Assembly: GCA_010093485.1 (NCBI GenBank)
Contig: MU001498.1
Location: 53,697 to 117,696, forward strand
Length of the DNA: 64,000 bases
Direction of reading: 5' to 3'
Source: Karstenula rhodostoma CBS 690.94
Taxonomy: Eukaryota > Ascomycota > Dothideomycetes > Pleosporales > Didymosphaeriaceae
The notes beneath the pieces were generated by a model. The model searched no databases. It saw nothing but the letters and a program-made list of their open reading frames with translations, and had not been told where the DNA came from. Each line of letters opens with the position of its first letter. Positions within the stretch are counted from its first letter, which is position 1. Below, piece after piece: positions 12,215 through 23,510 of the stretch. The position numbers and the translations under genes are program-made.

Positions 12215-12500
12215 TATTAGATTACACGTATATATTATTACCTATAGTATAGCGTATTTACTATTATAGTAAATTATAGTAACTACTAGTAGTAGTAGGT
12301 AGTAAGTATAAAAAGAGAGGCTGGGATATTTTATACTATTAGGACTAGTATAGGGTACTAAGGCGCTATTTAAGGGTATATCTTAGCTAGACTTAAAATA
12401 ATAATTAATTATAATAATTAGTATAAATATATAATATATAACTAACCTATCTATATCTATAGTTTATAGTAATCCATTATTATTTATAGTAAATCTAATA
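12215..12500 (+). repeat. Copia 3' LTR
   Basis: This is a 286-bp LTR, starting tattagattac and ending aatctaata, followed by the duplication AGAAT. Confidence 0.97.
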
Positions 12501-12505
12501 AGAAT
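12501..12505. repeat. Target-site duplication AGAAT, right copy
   Basis: This pairs with 7,182-7,186. The Gypsy sequence resumes immediately with aatactagtttatta. Confidence 0.97.
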
Positions 12506-14300
12506 AATACTAGTTTATTAGTTATACTAAAAGAAAGAATATTATACTTAAAGTTACTATATTAAGTTTAAAATATAAAAAGGTTAGAGGTGTATTTAGT
12601 AAGTTATATATAGTAAAAGGCTTATTATAGGTCTAGTTTAGTAAATACGCGTATTCTAGATAAATATATAAGAGTTTTCTCTAGTAGTAGTATAAAAGTA
12701 ATATCCTTTTTAGTAATACTATTAAGTCTCCTATAATTAATATAAAGATATTACCCCCCTCTAGACTTCTTTATATATAAGATAGGGGAGGTAAAGCTAA
12801 TATTACTAGGGAAGATAAACCCTTTCTTTACTATATTCTAAATATATAGGTATAGTAATTCTAGCTTATTAAAGGATATAGGATATAGTAAAGAGGTCTT
12901 TAAAGTATTAATATCCTTAGTAAGAATAATATTATAGTTAATACCTTCCTATTATAGGGGTAAGGTATTTACCTTTTATTTACTAAAGTAAGAAATATCT
13001 ATCCCTACCTATCTATAGTAGGGAAGCTTAGCTTTAAGTTCTACTAGTAGCTATTCTTAAGACTTTTCTAGAGAGTTAGCTATAGCTTCCTTCTTATAAT
13101 ACTTAGCTTCTATAAGTTTAAGTAACTTATATTAACTAATAGAGCTAATCTCTATATCTTATATACTAACTATAAATACTATAATAGAAATAGTTAAAAT
13201 ATTAATACTAGCCTTAAAAAACTATTCCCTTATTAGTATTTAATACTTAGGGGGTTCCTTTAAAGTTAGTAGCCCTAGATTAGATAGTACTTTATTTATC
13301 TTATATAAATCTTCCTTATATTAAAGCCGCTCTATAGGGTAGAAGGTAGTAATAACTTAGTTCTTTAGATAGTTTTTTAGTTTAATCCTTAGCTCTTATA
13401 AGAGTTTCTTAGTGGCTTATTTACTAAGGTCTCTAGTAGGATTAGGCTTAGTAGAGGTAATTAATTCCCCTAGTAATAATTTATTATTATATAATAACTT
13501 ATTACTATATCTATATATTAGGGTATTATCCTTAATACTAGACTTAGCTAATTACTAACTTTTATTTCTAGACTCTAGTAGTTTAGCTTTATTACTATCC
13601 TTATTTAAAAATATATAGTATACTATAATAAAGTCCTTATCTAGAATAGGCTCTACTAAAGGTAGTTAATAATTACTATAGTTCTAGGGGGTAGCCTATA
13701 CTAGAGAGATAGATAATATTATAGACTTTATAGAAATCTTAAACTCCTTTATAGGGGAGTATTCCCTATAGAGTAATTATACTTATTAAAGTTAAATATT
13801 CTCCTTTTTAAAGTTAGTATCCTATTAGTTAGTATTAAACTAGTATTCTTTATTAACTAGTAGGAATAGATAGCGTAGTACTATAAATAAAGTAATAACC
13901 TATAATAGTATATTATTTAGCTATCTTAAGTATTAGTTATAATAATTAATTAGTATCTTAGTATCCTTAAAGAATTTTTATTCTATAATAAGGTTATAGT
14001 CTTTTATTTTATATAGGATAAACTATATAGTTATAGGGTATTTATTAATATTAAGTACTACTTAAAAGTAGTAATTAACTAAGGTAGCCTTTTTACTAGT
14101 AAAACTCTTAAGAGGGATTAGATATTTAAGTTATATTAACTTAATACTAAGTTAGTACCTTAGTACTTTCTCTAGCTATAAGATAATAAGATTATATATA
14201 GATATACTAGAATTAATAAGGCTATATATATAAACCTTATATCTATTATTTTAAAATATTATAGGAAGTATAAAAGGTATTTCCCTAAATAAGTTAGGAA
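12506..14300 (-). pseudogene. Gypsy copy 1 pol, N-terminal part (protease region and first half of RT)
   Basis: Beyond the nested Copia element the minus-strand frame resumes. At about 12,600-12,860 it reads KKGFIFPSNISFTSPILYIKK, then YRRLNSITKKDI, a LEKTLIYLSRIRVF block and TKLDL. These are the fingers and first catalytic motif of Ty3/Gypsy reverse transcriptase, with the Asp of motif A visible as GAC in TKLDL. The protease expected upstream could not be located with confidence. Stops are RIP-type. The upstream boundary is approximate. Confidence 0.85.
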
Positions 14301-16480
14301 TTTAAATATTTTTAAAATTAGTATAATACTTCTTAGGGTAAAATACTAGCTTTTATAGGTTAATTAGTTCTATACCTACTACTCCTATTAGGGGTATTAG
14401 TCTAGAGTTAACTAGTATTTTTAGTTTTCTAATTTAAAGTCTAACTTAGAGTCTTTATTAGAGGTATATTTATTATTAGATTCTAGAAAGAAGTAAGTTT
14501 TATTCTCTTCTTAAACCTTTATAATAGTAGTAATAGTATACCTATTATAGAGTTTAATAGGGTAATTATAATAGATATAGTCCTTAGAAAGGTAGTTATA
14601 ATATACCTAATTTTTATAATACTACTCCCTAGAGTATCTATATCTAGGGTTAGTAGATTAGTACTTTAGAGCTAATTCTACTATAGTATCTTTAGGTAGT
14701 CCCGTAGTATAATAAAGGGCTAAAGTAACTATTTATAATAAAAACTCCTTATAATAGTATAGGGTAAAGGGAGTAAGTTAGTTATAATTAGTCTAATAGT
14801 TATACTTATAAACTTTATATAGCTTATAGATAATAGTATAAAATTTATTATAGTCTATAATAAAGTTAATAGTATTCTAGGTAAGCTAGTTAGTAAGCTT
14901 TATATAGAGCTTCTTATAGAGTATCTCTTTAGAATTATTAGAATAAAACCCTATCTAGTTTATAAATATATTATACTATATAATAAATAAGTTTATATCT
15001 CCTCTAGGTAGAAATATTATCTTCTAGAGGTTAGTATAGGTATTAATATTCTAGTTTAATAGTATAAATATAGCTTAGAGGTAGTTATATAGATCTATAA
15101 AAGATATAGTTAATTACTACTATTTCTAGATATTAAAAATTTCGAAGGTATAGCCTTTTAGCTATATATTAATATAATTAGTAATAGCTATAGTATATTC
15201 TTTAGGAGTATCTTACTAAAAGTAGTCTATATTAGACTTAATCTTAACCTCTAGTAAATAGAACTATAGCTTAAACTAAGCCTTATTACTATTAAATTTA
15301 TTAGGGTCTAGAACCTTAGGGGATAGATATTTACTCTAGCGAGCTTAGTACTTTATATAGTAAAGGTTTAGTACTTTATAGGAAAGTTTACTAGGGGTAT
15401 TTATTCTTAGGATATATTAATCTATAGTAGAATAGCCTATACCTTACTAACTATTTATCTTTAGAGTAACTAGTTTAGTATTATATTTAATAGTGGGCAC
15501 TAGCTTAGTAGGGGAAGTATTAAACTAGTAGGGTAACTTAAAGCTATTATTACTATTTAAGTTACTAATTACTACCTATATTAGTTAATTCTTAGCCTTA
15601 GTAGTCTTTTTTAGTTTTATAATCTTAGTTTATAGATAACTATTTTCCTTTTAAGTCTATATCTAAAAGTCTATTATAATATTAATTTTATTATTTAGAT
15701 TAGTATTTTACTAAACTAGCTTTTATCGCTAGTTCTATACTTTATATATATATTAGGATAAGGCTATAAGCTATAGCTTTATAATAAATAGGGCTATATT
15801 AGCCTTAATATAGCCTATATATATATTAGAAATAGTAATAAACTCTAAGCCTTAGTAGTTTAAAATCTTTAAATACTTTTTATCTAAAGTAATTAGGTCT
15901 AGAATAATTATATTAATATTAGTAAAGACTATATATAGTTTAGATACTTCCTCTAGCTCTTATAGCCTAGCTACCTATAGACTAGCCTTAAAGTTATTTT
16001 CTTCCTTCTTATAGTTTTTAGTTCTAGAATTCTAATAGAGGTTTAATTCCTTTTTAACCTTATTAATATTAGCTAGGTATTCTTTAGTACCTTTAGGTAG
16101 CTAGATGCCTAGTTCTAGTAGAAAAAGTTTAATCTAGAAGGGTAGGTCTTTTAGCTTATAGGGAGGTTATATACTAGAGGCTTTAGCTACTAGTATCTAT
16201 TCTTATATTAGAATAGGTAAGTAATCTTAGAGTAGTATATATAGTATCTTACCTATAATTATACTATAATAGAGGTTATTTACCTTTAAAATATTATTAA
16301 AGTCTTCTTTACTAAAATTAAAAGCTACTATTACTTTAGTAGTATAGCTTATAAAGTAAGTTCTAGTATAGTTTTAAAGGAAAGATATTAAGTCCTTATT
16401 AATAGACTATTTAAGTACTAGAGATTTTATCTTTATATACTTAGTTATAGGTAGTAGTATAGTAGGTATAGAGCTATTTA
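14300..16480 (-). pseudogene. Gypsy copy 1 gag-like region
   Basis: This is placed by position between the leader repeats and pol. The minus strand around 15,950-16,200 reads as a Lys/Leu/Glu-rich, probably helical segment (for example LELGIWLPKGTKEYLA with RIP stops read through), fitting a Gag protein. A Cys/Tyr-rich stretch near 14,600 might be the remnant of a zinc knuckle but is not certain. The boundaries are estimates. Confidence 0.5.
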
Positions 16481-16761
16481 AAGGTAAAGTAAATAAAGAA
16501 AGAAGGCTATCTAAAATAAAGATATTACGTAAATTAATATTTACTATAAGGGTAAAAGGTAGGTTTAGATAAGTAAAGTATAAGTAATAAGTAGGTAGTT
16601 AGTTATATTTTAAGCCTATTTACTAAGGGTATATATATTATTTTTAGTATACCTATAATAGGTATATACTTCTACCTAAAAGGGATTTAACCTTTATAGT
16701 AGTTAATTCTACTAAAGATACCTAATATTAGTAGGTTTTTAAGGGAGTTTAAAAAACCTAG

Positions 16762-16976
16762 GAGGATATTCTAGCGCCTTAATAGCTAGCCTTTAATAAG
16801 GACTTTAGAGAATATTCTAGCACCTTAATAGCTAGCCTTTAATAAGAACTTTAGAGGATATTCTAGTACCTTAATAGCTAGTCTTTAATAAGGATTTTAG
16901 AGGATATTCTAGTATCTTAATAGCTAGTCTTTAATAAGGACTTTAGAGGATATTCTAGTGCCTTAATAGCTAACCT
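16762..16976 (-). repeat. 46-bp tandem repeat in leader of Gypsy copy 1 (about 5 units)
   Basis: Units begin at atattctag at 16,766, 16,812, 16,858, 16,904 and 16,950, an exact 46-bp spacing. The core is cttaatagctagcctttaa. 46 is not a multiple of three and the array lies between the 5' LTR and gag, so it is an untranslated leader feature. Unit number differs among the three copies in the window. Confidence 0.95.
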
Positions 16977-17080
16977 AAAGAAAAATTTTAGAATTTTAGT
17001 AGACCTTTCTATATCTAAAGAGCTAAAGGTAGATATTATAGTTACTAATCTCTAATTAAAAAAAGGGGTCTTAAGTTTAA

Positions 17081-17326
17081 TATAAGGCTAGAATATAGCT
17101 AAATAGAGTAAATACTCTTAGAATTAGATAAATAGAAGAAACTATATAAATTAAGACTAAACTTAAGATACTAAGATAGAAAAGGTTCTAGGGAGGAGCT
17201 CTCTATATACTAGGTATTTAAAATCTACTAACTAATCTATATATAGGCTACTAGATAAGGCCTAAGCTTAAAGGTAGGTAAATATCCTATAAGGGGATTT
17301 AACCTTAGGTTAAATTAACCCTTATA
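17081..17326 (-). repeat. Gypsy copy 1, 5' LTR
   Basis: This is a 246-bp LTR identical in length to 3,826-4,071. On the minus strand it would carry the element's promoter. A tatatatag stretch in the middle of the LTR is a candidate TATA box. The sequence just inside it on the minus strand (ttaaacttaagacc) is the expected primer-binding position but could not be assigned to a tRNA. Confidence 0.95.
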
Positions 17327-17331
17327 AAGAG
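17327..17331. repeat. Target-site duplication AAGAG, right copy
   Basis: This pairs with 3,821-3,825 and defines the ends of Gypsy copy 1 exactly. Confidence 0.95.
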
Positions 17332-20040
17332 AGAGATAAAAAGAAGAAAAAAAGAGATAAAAAAAAAAAAGAAGAAAATAAAAAAAAAAATATAGAAGCT
17401 ACTATAATAGCCCTAGCTATAGATAATAAAATAGATAATACTAGTTTAATAGTAAAAAAGGCTATACTATTTAATAATACCTCTACTACTAATATAAAGG
17501 TACTAGTTAATAAGGGAAATATTCTAACTACTTTATAGAACTATAATTAAAAGGCTAATTAGAAGCTAAAGGACTTTACTTATATTTACTTTAGTATTAA
17601 GTTCTATACCCCTATATTCTAGTTTATTACTATAGAATATTACCTTAGTATCTTCTAGTATAGAAATATAGTATAGAGCTTTATATAGTAGAATAGTAAT
17701 AATATTATTATCTATAGTATTAAGATATTATTTAAGGAGTATAAGAATATAGTATAAATATTAGTCTAAAAGGTAGAGATATTACTTATTAATATTATTA
17801 GCTATAATAGTATTATATCCCTACTACTAATCCTCTAGAATAAGATATTATATAACCTAAATATCTAAAATAAGGGTTACTCCCCTTTTAAGCTAAATAA
17901 CCTACCTCTTAATAAGTAGTAAAACTATATAGTTAAGTAGGCCTTTACTACTATTAATACTAGTAAAGTAAAAATAATATTTAGTAATCTAGATAACTAT
18001 ATTAGTATAGATAAATATAATATAAAGGTAGGTACTTCTCTAATACCTATTATCTCTCTCTCCCCTAACTTACTTATTATAGATATAAGTCTTCCTTAAT
18101 ACTATCTTTCTACTTATTTACTTTACTAGTGGGTAGCCTATATATCTAATAGAACTACTAAGTATTATATATAAAAACTTATTTATTAATAATACTAGTA
18201 ACCTATTTCTATTTCTAGGCCTTATTATAATTATACCCTACTATTATAAGGGTTATAATAAAGATAAGACTATCTATATAGTATATTATTATCTTCTATA
18301 ATATATTAGTTCCCTTCTTATCTAGTATATATAGCTTGTCTATCTATTCTATTAGCTTATTACTATAATTATATCTATTAATAGTCTAGTAATATTATAC
18401 TACTATTATATATATAGCTACTATCTCTAAAGTAATAAAATAGAATATAGATAAAAAAATAGTTAGTAATTTATTATACTCCTTAACTATATAATATAAT
18501 AGATTATAGGGCTAGATATTAATATATTAATACTCTAGTATTTAATAATTACCTTCTAATATTAGTAGGATAAGGAGGTATTTCTACCCTATAGTATAAA
18601 GGTACTAATAGAAGAATAGATAGAGATAGCCTAAAAAGAGGAGTATAAGGAAGACTATAAGGTATAAATAGGGTATATACCTACTATTATAGTAGTAGTA
18701 TATACTAAAGAAATATAATATATCTTTATATAAATATTTAGCTATAGTTAATTTAATATCTATATATACGTCTCTTATAAGTAGTATAGTTACCTTAACT
18801 TTAATATAAATAATTTTAATATATAAGAGAATACTAGAGAGGAAGAGAAAAAAGATAATAGTAGTAGTATAAACTAGCTAGTAGAATATATTACTTTATA
18901 TAGCTTAGTAAATATATATAAGCTATTTAGTAATAATACTTCTAAGGACTAGATACTATAACTAGAGAGTAAATAGGTACTAGTCTTACTATTTAAAAGG
19001 ATTAGTATAGTAGCCTATATTATATCTACTAGTACTAGTAAAATAAATAAATATCTATTATCTACTACTACTCTAGAAAGTAACTATAGATAGATTATAG
19101 TTATTACCCTACTTATTACTATATAGAATAATATTATAAGTAAATATTATAAGCTAAAAATCTATATTAGTATATTTAGAATAAAGTAGTTTTATAAATC
19201 TATATATATTATTATTACTATATCTAAATATATTAATATAGATACCTTTAAGGACTTTATATACTAGTAATATATAAATAGTAAACTAGAGTATTTAGTA
19301 CTAAATAAGTACTATTATATTCTACTCCCTAATTACTAATATTATAAAGATCTACTTAACCTCTATATTCTAGACTAATTTAGTATACTAATATTTCTAC
19401 TTTTAGCTATTATTCTATTTAACTAGTAAGTATAGATATATAGTATACTAGTGCTTAATAAGTATATAGAGGTTATATAGGAACTTACTACTTACCCTAA
19501 CCTATTCTATTAAGCTATTAAGCTAATAGAGAAATAGGCTATAATATTAATAATAGTATTTTATATCTAGTATAAGCTATAATAGTACTATAAGATTATT
19601 ATCTTTATTAGTAGTTATATAGCCTATAAGGACCTCTATACTAATATAGGTAAATATAAAAAGTCGTTTATATACTATAAAAAGATAATAGCTAAGGAGA
19701 AGGAGATAGTATAGAATATATTTAATAAGTATAAAAAAGGTATTATTTTTACTATAAATATACTTACTACTAGGGCTAACCTTATTAATATAGATATAGT
19801 TATCTATTTTAAAGTACCTAATAATAGTATTAACTAGAAATAGAAGTCTAGATAGGTAGAATATAGTAGAAAGCCGGCTATTATTTATATTATATATAAT
19901 AATAATATATATACCTATATAGATAAGTTTAATAGCTATATAAAATAGATTATAGATAAGATAATACTTTTAGATTCTAATAGACCTACCTATATCTATA
20001 TTATATTTAACTAATACTTTAATAGGTAAATAAACTATAC
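17332..20040 (+). pseudogene. RecQ-type helicase part of the interrupted OrsD/RecQ gene
   Basis: This continues the relic split by the Gypsy insertion. After a Lys-rich linker and a long middle region, the helicase core starts near 19,000. Positions 19,026-19,043 read T-S-T-S-K, where each AGT is a RIP product of GGT after ACT, giving back a Walker A of the PTGTGK type. A following block (about 19,080-19,130) fits the IVIVPLIALQ-like motif Ia. Domain 2 is clear: about 19,600-19,700 reads AYKDLYTNIGKYKKSF. Then comes a GIIFTINILTT segment (RecQ motif V region) and a VIYFKVPNN segment (about 19,750-19,830). Finally a W-K-x-x-SR/GR-x-E-Y-S-R-KPA block (about 19,840-19,880) matches the QxxGRAGRDGK motif VI. 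RecQ proteins are 3'-5' DNA helicases. Weak similarity may run on to about 20,960, where a cysteine-rich C-terminal tail would be expected. TAA and TAG interruptions all sit at plausible Gln or Trp codons. Confidence 0.65.
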
Positions 20041-22223
20041 TATATATAAATCTAGAAAGTCCCTATATAGCTTTTATACTCTCTCTATTCTAAGTACCCT
20101 ATTATATAGGTTTAGAGCTAATATACCTAATATATCCTTATTAGTCTAGATATTAATACTAATCTTTTTTCTAATATATACCCCTTTATCTATATAAGCT
20201 ATAACTCCTTTATAAGCTATATCCTCCTCTATATTAATACCTTTATTTACTTCTATTCTACTATTAGTATATATATATATAGCCTCTATTACTACCTCTT
20301 TTATTCTAAGTAAATATAATGGCCCGCTCTATAATAAGTATATATAAGAATCTTTTCCTTTCCTCTCCTTTTTATATTATAGTACTACTAATATAGTAAA
20401 TAAAACCTAGTTCTTTTTCCCTAGTACTTACCCCTACTAATATAAGAATAAAAGTAGTATATATAATTTAAAAATATAAGAATATATATAATAGGGTAAT
20501 CTAATATATCTATAATATAGAAAAAATACTTAAATAAATCTATTATATAGTTTACTACTAGTATATAGATTTCTACTCTATATATTTTATAATAGGCCAA
20601 CTTTTTAATTATACTAAAGGGTCCTATAGAGGCCTACTATAGGGTAACTATACCTACTTACTATATAACTAAATAAATAATAAAGCCCTATTATACTATT
20701 ATTATTTATACCTACTTCTACTATATTTATATAATTACTAGTAAGATAAAAATAGTATATTCCTTAGTAAATAGAATAACTATACTATATACTAATATTA
20801 ATATATACTATAAAACCTCTAGATAGTACTCTAGGTAGTATATAGCCCTATTAAAATACTATAGCTAGAATATATATCCCTAGCTAGTTATAATAGGTTA
20901 AAAATAGTAGACTTTATTATATACTTTTTATAACTTATATCTCTATATTTTTATAGCTATATTAGTTAGGTACTATTAGACCTACTATAGTTTTATAAAA
21001 CCTATTTTCTACTAGACTTATAATAATAGCTACTAGTAGTAAAAGAGTAAAAATAGGTATATAAGTTTAAAGTAGAAAGGAATAAGGGCCTAACTTAACT
21101 AAAGTTAAAACTAGATAGTAGTATATTTTAAACCTATAATAATACTAAGATATTTACCTATAAACCCCCTTTTATATATAGTATATATCTCTATATATAC
21201 TAGTAAAAGAAAATAATTTAAGCTATTAAAAGTCTATTTATATAAAATATTACCTAGGTATAAAATTCTATATATAACCTTAGAACTAAGTAATATCCTA
21301 TATAAAAGGCCTTTTATTAGTAGGGGTATATTACCTCTACTACTAGGGTTAATATTTCTTTCTTATTAGAGAGTAGTTAACTTTTAGTAGGTAATAGATA
21401 AGGTCGCGTATATACTATTAAGTACTCTAAGTACTAAAGGAAAAAGCTAATAATAAGTTAGATTAAGGTTATAAAGGGCTCTTAATACTTTAAAATTCTT
21501 AATTAAGTAGTAAGTAGGGAGTATAGATAATATTTAATAGAAATAATATAAATTTTATATAATATAATAGAGTATTTTATAGCTAAGTCTAGTAGTAGCT
21601 TTACTTAAGAAGTAAATAACTCTTTTTTAGGGGTTTTTTTAATTAGTAGTAGTAGTAGTCTATATACTTTCTATTATCTATTAGAATATTTATACTTTTA
21701 CTCTATATACTAAAGTTATTTATAAATTAGTAGTTTTTTAGTTAGCTTATTATAATAGATATTACTACTAGTTTAATAATATAATACTACTAATTAAAAA
21801 TATAAACCCTTCCTATCTTAACTATAAATAGAGTAAATATAATATAAAAATATACTAAGTCTTAGGGGTAATAGAGCTTATATTAGGCTTATAGTAATTA
21901 TTTTAATAGCTATAAAATAATAAAAATATAGGAAAAAATAATATAAATTCTAGGTCTAAATAACTACTTAGAATAGGTTTATAATATAGTATTCCCTTAT
22001 ATAATATATTATATATATATTAACTAGATTTTACTAGTATAGTATATAAGCTAATATAGATATATCTTTATTTTTACTATTCTTACTCTTCTTATTATAT
22101 TTTAAATACTATAGCCCTTAATCTTTACTAAAATTCTAAACAAGCGACTCTTACTCTCCTAGTTTTAAAAATTAAAAAGATTAAAGGTATTCCCTATTAT
22201 AAAGTATTATAACTTCCTATTTT
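20041..22223. other. Tail of the helicase relic, then unassigned RIP DNA
   Basis: About 20,041-20,960 may encode the C-terminal tail of the OrsD/RecQ protein on the plus strand. A Cys-rich-looking stretch around 20,590-20,700 fits such a tail, but the evidence is weak. From 20,960 to 22,223 I recognise no gene, LTR or tandem array. Confidence 0.4.
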
Positions 22224-22432
22224 TACCTCTCCTTAGTTTATAAAATCTACTAGTATTTAATAGTACTATCTATAATATTACTTTAGTTTATAGAGTCTAT
22301 TAATACTTAATTAGACTTTTTATTAGCTTACCTTAGTTTATAGGGTCTACTATTATTTAACCCTACTATAATTTAATATAAATTTCTATTAATTTATTTT
22401 AGTATATAGAATCTACTATAATTTTATAGAAC
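22224..22432 (+). repeat. Iterated motif array, left (forward orientation)
   Basis: About four spaced copies of a 25-30 bp motif with core ttagtttatagagtctacta (variants at about 22,232, 22,280, 22,333 and 22,400). The first copy is preceded by acctctcc. The same motif appears in reverse orientation at 23,283-23,510 and once more, forward, near 22,939. Confidence 0.75.
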
Positions 22433-23282
22433 GCTATATTTTACCTCTAGAATTAAAACCTTTAAGTCTCTAGAAATTTATAGTACCTAGTACTTATTAT
22501 TCTATATAGGCCTCTATTACTTATATTACTCCTTTCTTAAATCTATTATCTAGAGTATTTTAATATTATTATCCCTAACTATATTATTATCTCTAGCTAT
22601 AGTCTCTAATCTAGACTATTTATATTTAAGTCGTTATTAGTCCTCCTTCTAGCGCTTCTAATAAGTAAATATATACTAAAGTTATTCTAGACTTAAAGTC
22701 TAGATTACTTTATTATTATATTTAATTAAGTTAATAGGCTCTAGAGTATACCTAATAATATATAAGTCCTTAAAAAACTCTATTAAAAATATTACTTCTA
22801 TATTAAGAATAACTTACTTAAAAAATAATAGTAGAAGTAGAAAATAGTAAATAGTTTTCTATTATTAGTATACTTAGTATTATAATAATTAATTTCCTTA
22901 TTAGGTTTACCCTTATTTAGGGTTATTTAAGTTATATTAGTTTATAGAGTCTACTGGAAATTAATTAATATAACTTCCTATTAGCTAGTTATTAAATAAT
23001 ATATTAACTCTATAAGGAAACTAAGCTCTATAACCCTTATAGTAGATTTAGGGCCTTTTTAAAAGCTATACACGTTACCCCTATTTAGTATAAACTACTA
23101 CTAATTCGTATTAATTTATAATAGTATTAATAGTATTATTATTTATATTATAGGAAGTAAGTATCTATTATATTAAGTATAAAAAAGTATTAAATATAAA
23201 GGCTTTAGAGTTCTTAATAATAGTCTTAGTAAAGTTAATAATTACTAGTAAAGTCTTTAGTTAATAGTATACTTTATAAATT
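22433..23282. other. Spacer between the inverted motif arrays
   Basis: This is non-coding-looking RIP DNA. It has one further forward copy of the array motif (ttagtttatagagtctactgg, near 22,939) that retains TGG. No open frame or transposase motif was recognised. Confidence 0.5.
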
Positions 23283-23510
23283 AAGGCGAGCTAATAAAAA
23301 GTATTATATAATACTAGTAGACTCTATAGACTAAAATAACCTCCTAAAATATACTATTAAATACTAGTAAATTCTATAAACTAAGGGGAGGTAAAATATT
23401 TTTTAAATTCTTATACTAGTATATTCTATAAACTAAGACGAGCTAATAGAAAATACTATTAACTACTAGTAAACTTTATAAATAGAGACGAGTTAATAGA
23501 AAATTCTACT
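23283..23510 (-). repeat. Iterated motif array, right (inverted orientation)
   Basis: About four copies of the reverse complement of the left-array motif (core tagactctataaactaag). The copy at 23,350-23,392 is an almost base-for-base inverted match of 22,224-22,262, with only transitions. Copies are separated by gacgagctaatagaaaat, itself repeated. Together with the left array it brackets about 0.85 kb. Confidence 0.75.

Larger units (their letters stand above)
7187..12500 (+). mobile_element. Ty1/Copia retrotransposon nested in Gypsy copy 1
   Basis: It has 286-bp LTRs (7,187-7,472 and 12,215-12,500) with termini tattagatt...aatctaata, the RIP form of TGTTAGATT...AATCTAACA. The duplication is AGAAT. 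The span is 5.3 kb including a 258-base N run. The plus-strand order is LTR, primer-binding site, gag, GAG-pre-integrase finger, integrase, reverse transcriptase, (gap), RNase H, purine tract, LTR, which is the Copia order. It is younger than the Gypsy element it interrupts. The gap removes the RT active site. Confidence 0.95.
3826..17326 (-). mobile_element. Ty3/Gypsy chromovirus copy 1, complete, RIP-mutated, carrying a nested Copia element
   Basis: The element is bounded by 246-bp LTRs (3,826-4,071 and 17,081-17,326) and the duplication AAGAG. Without the nested Copia element and its extra target copy it is about 8.2 kb, matching copy 2 (8.3 kb). The minus-strand orientation follows from a purine tract next to the left LTR and from the pol reading frame. 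On the minus strand the order is 5' LTR, leader with 46-bp repeats, gag-like region, reverse transcriptase, RNase H, integrase with HHCC finger, chromodomain-type tail, 3' LTR. It inserted into the linker of the OrsD/RecQ gene. LTR differences seen are all transitions, so post-insertion mutation is dominated by RIP and cannot be used as a clock. It keeps more CA, TG and CG than copy 2. Confidence 0.95.

Noticed and set aside
17332..20960. Helitron Rep/helicase
   Set aside because: The helicase motifs fit RecQ (TGTGK Walker A, QxxGRAGR-like motif VI) rather than Pif1, and no HUH Rep motif or CTRR hairpin end was found.
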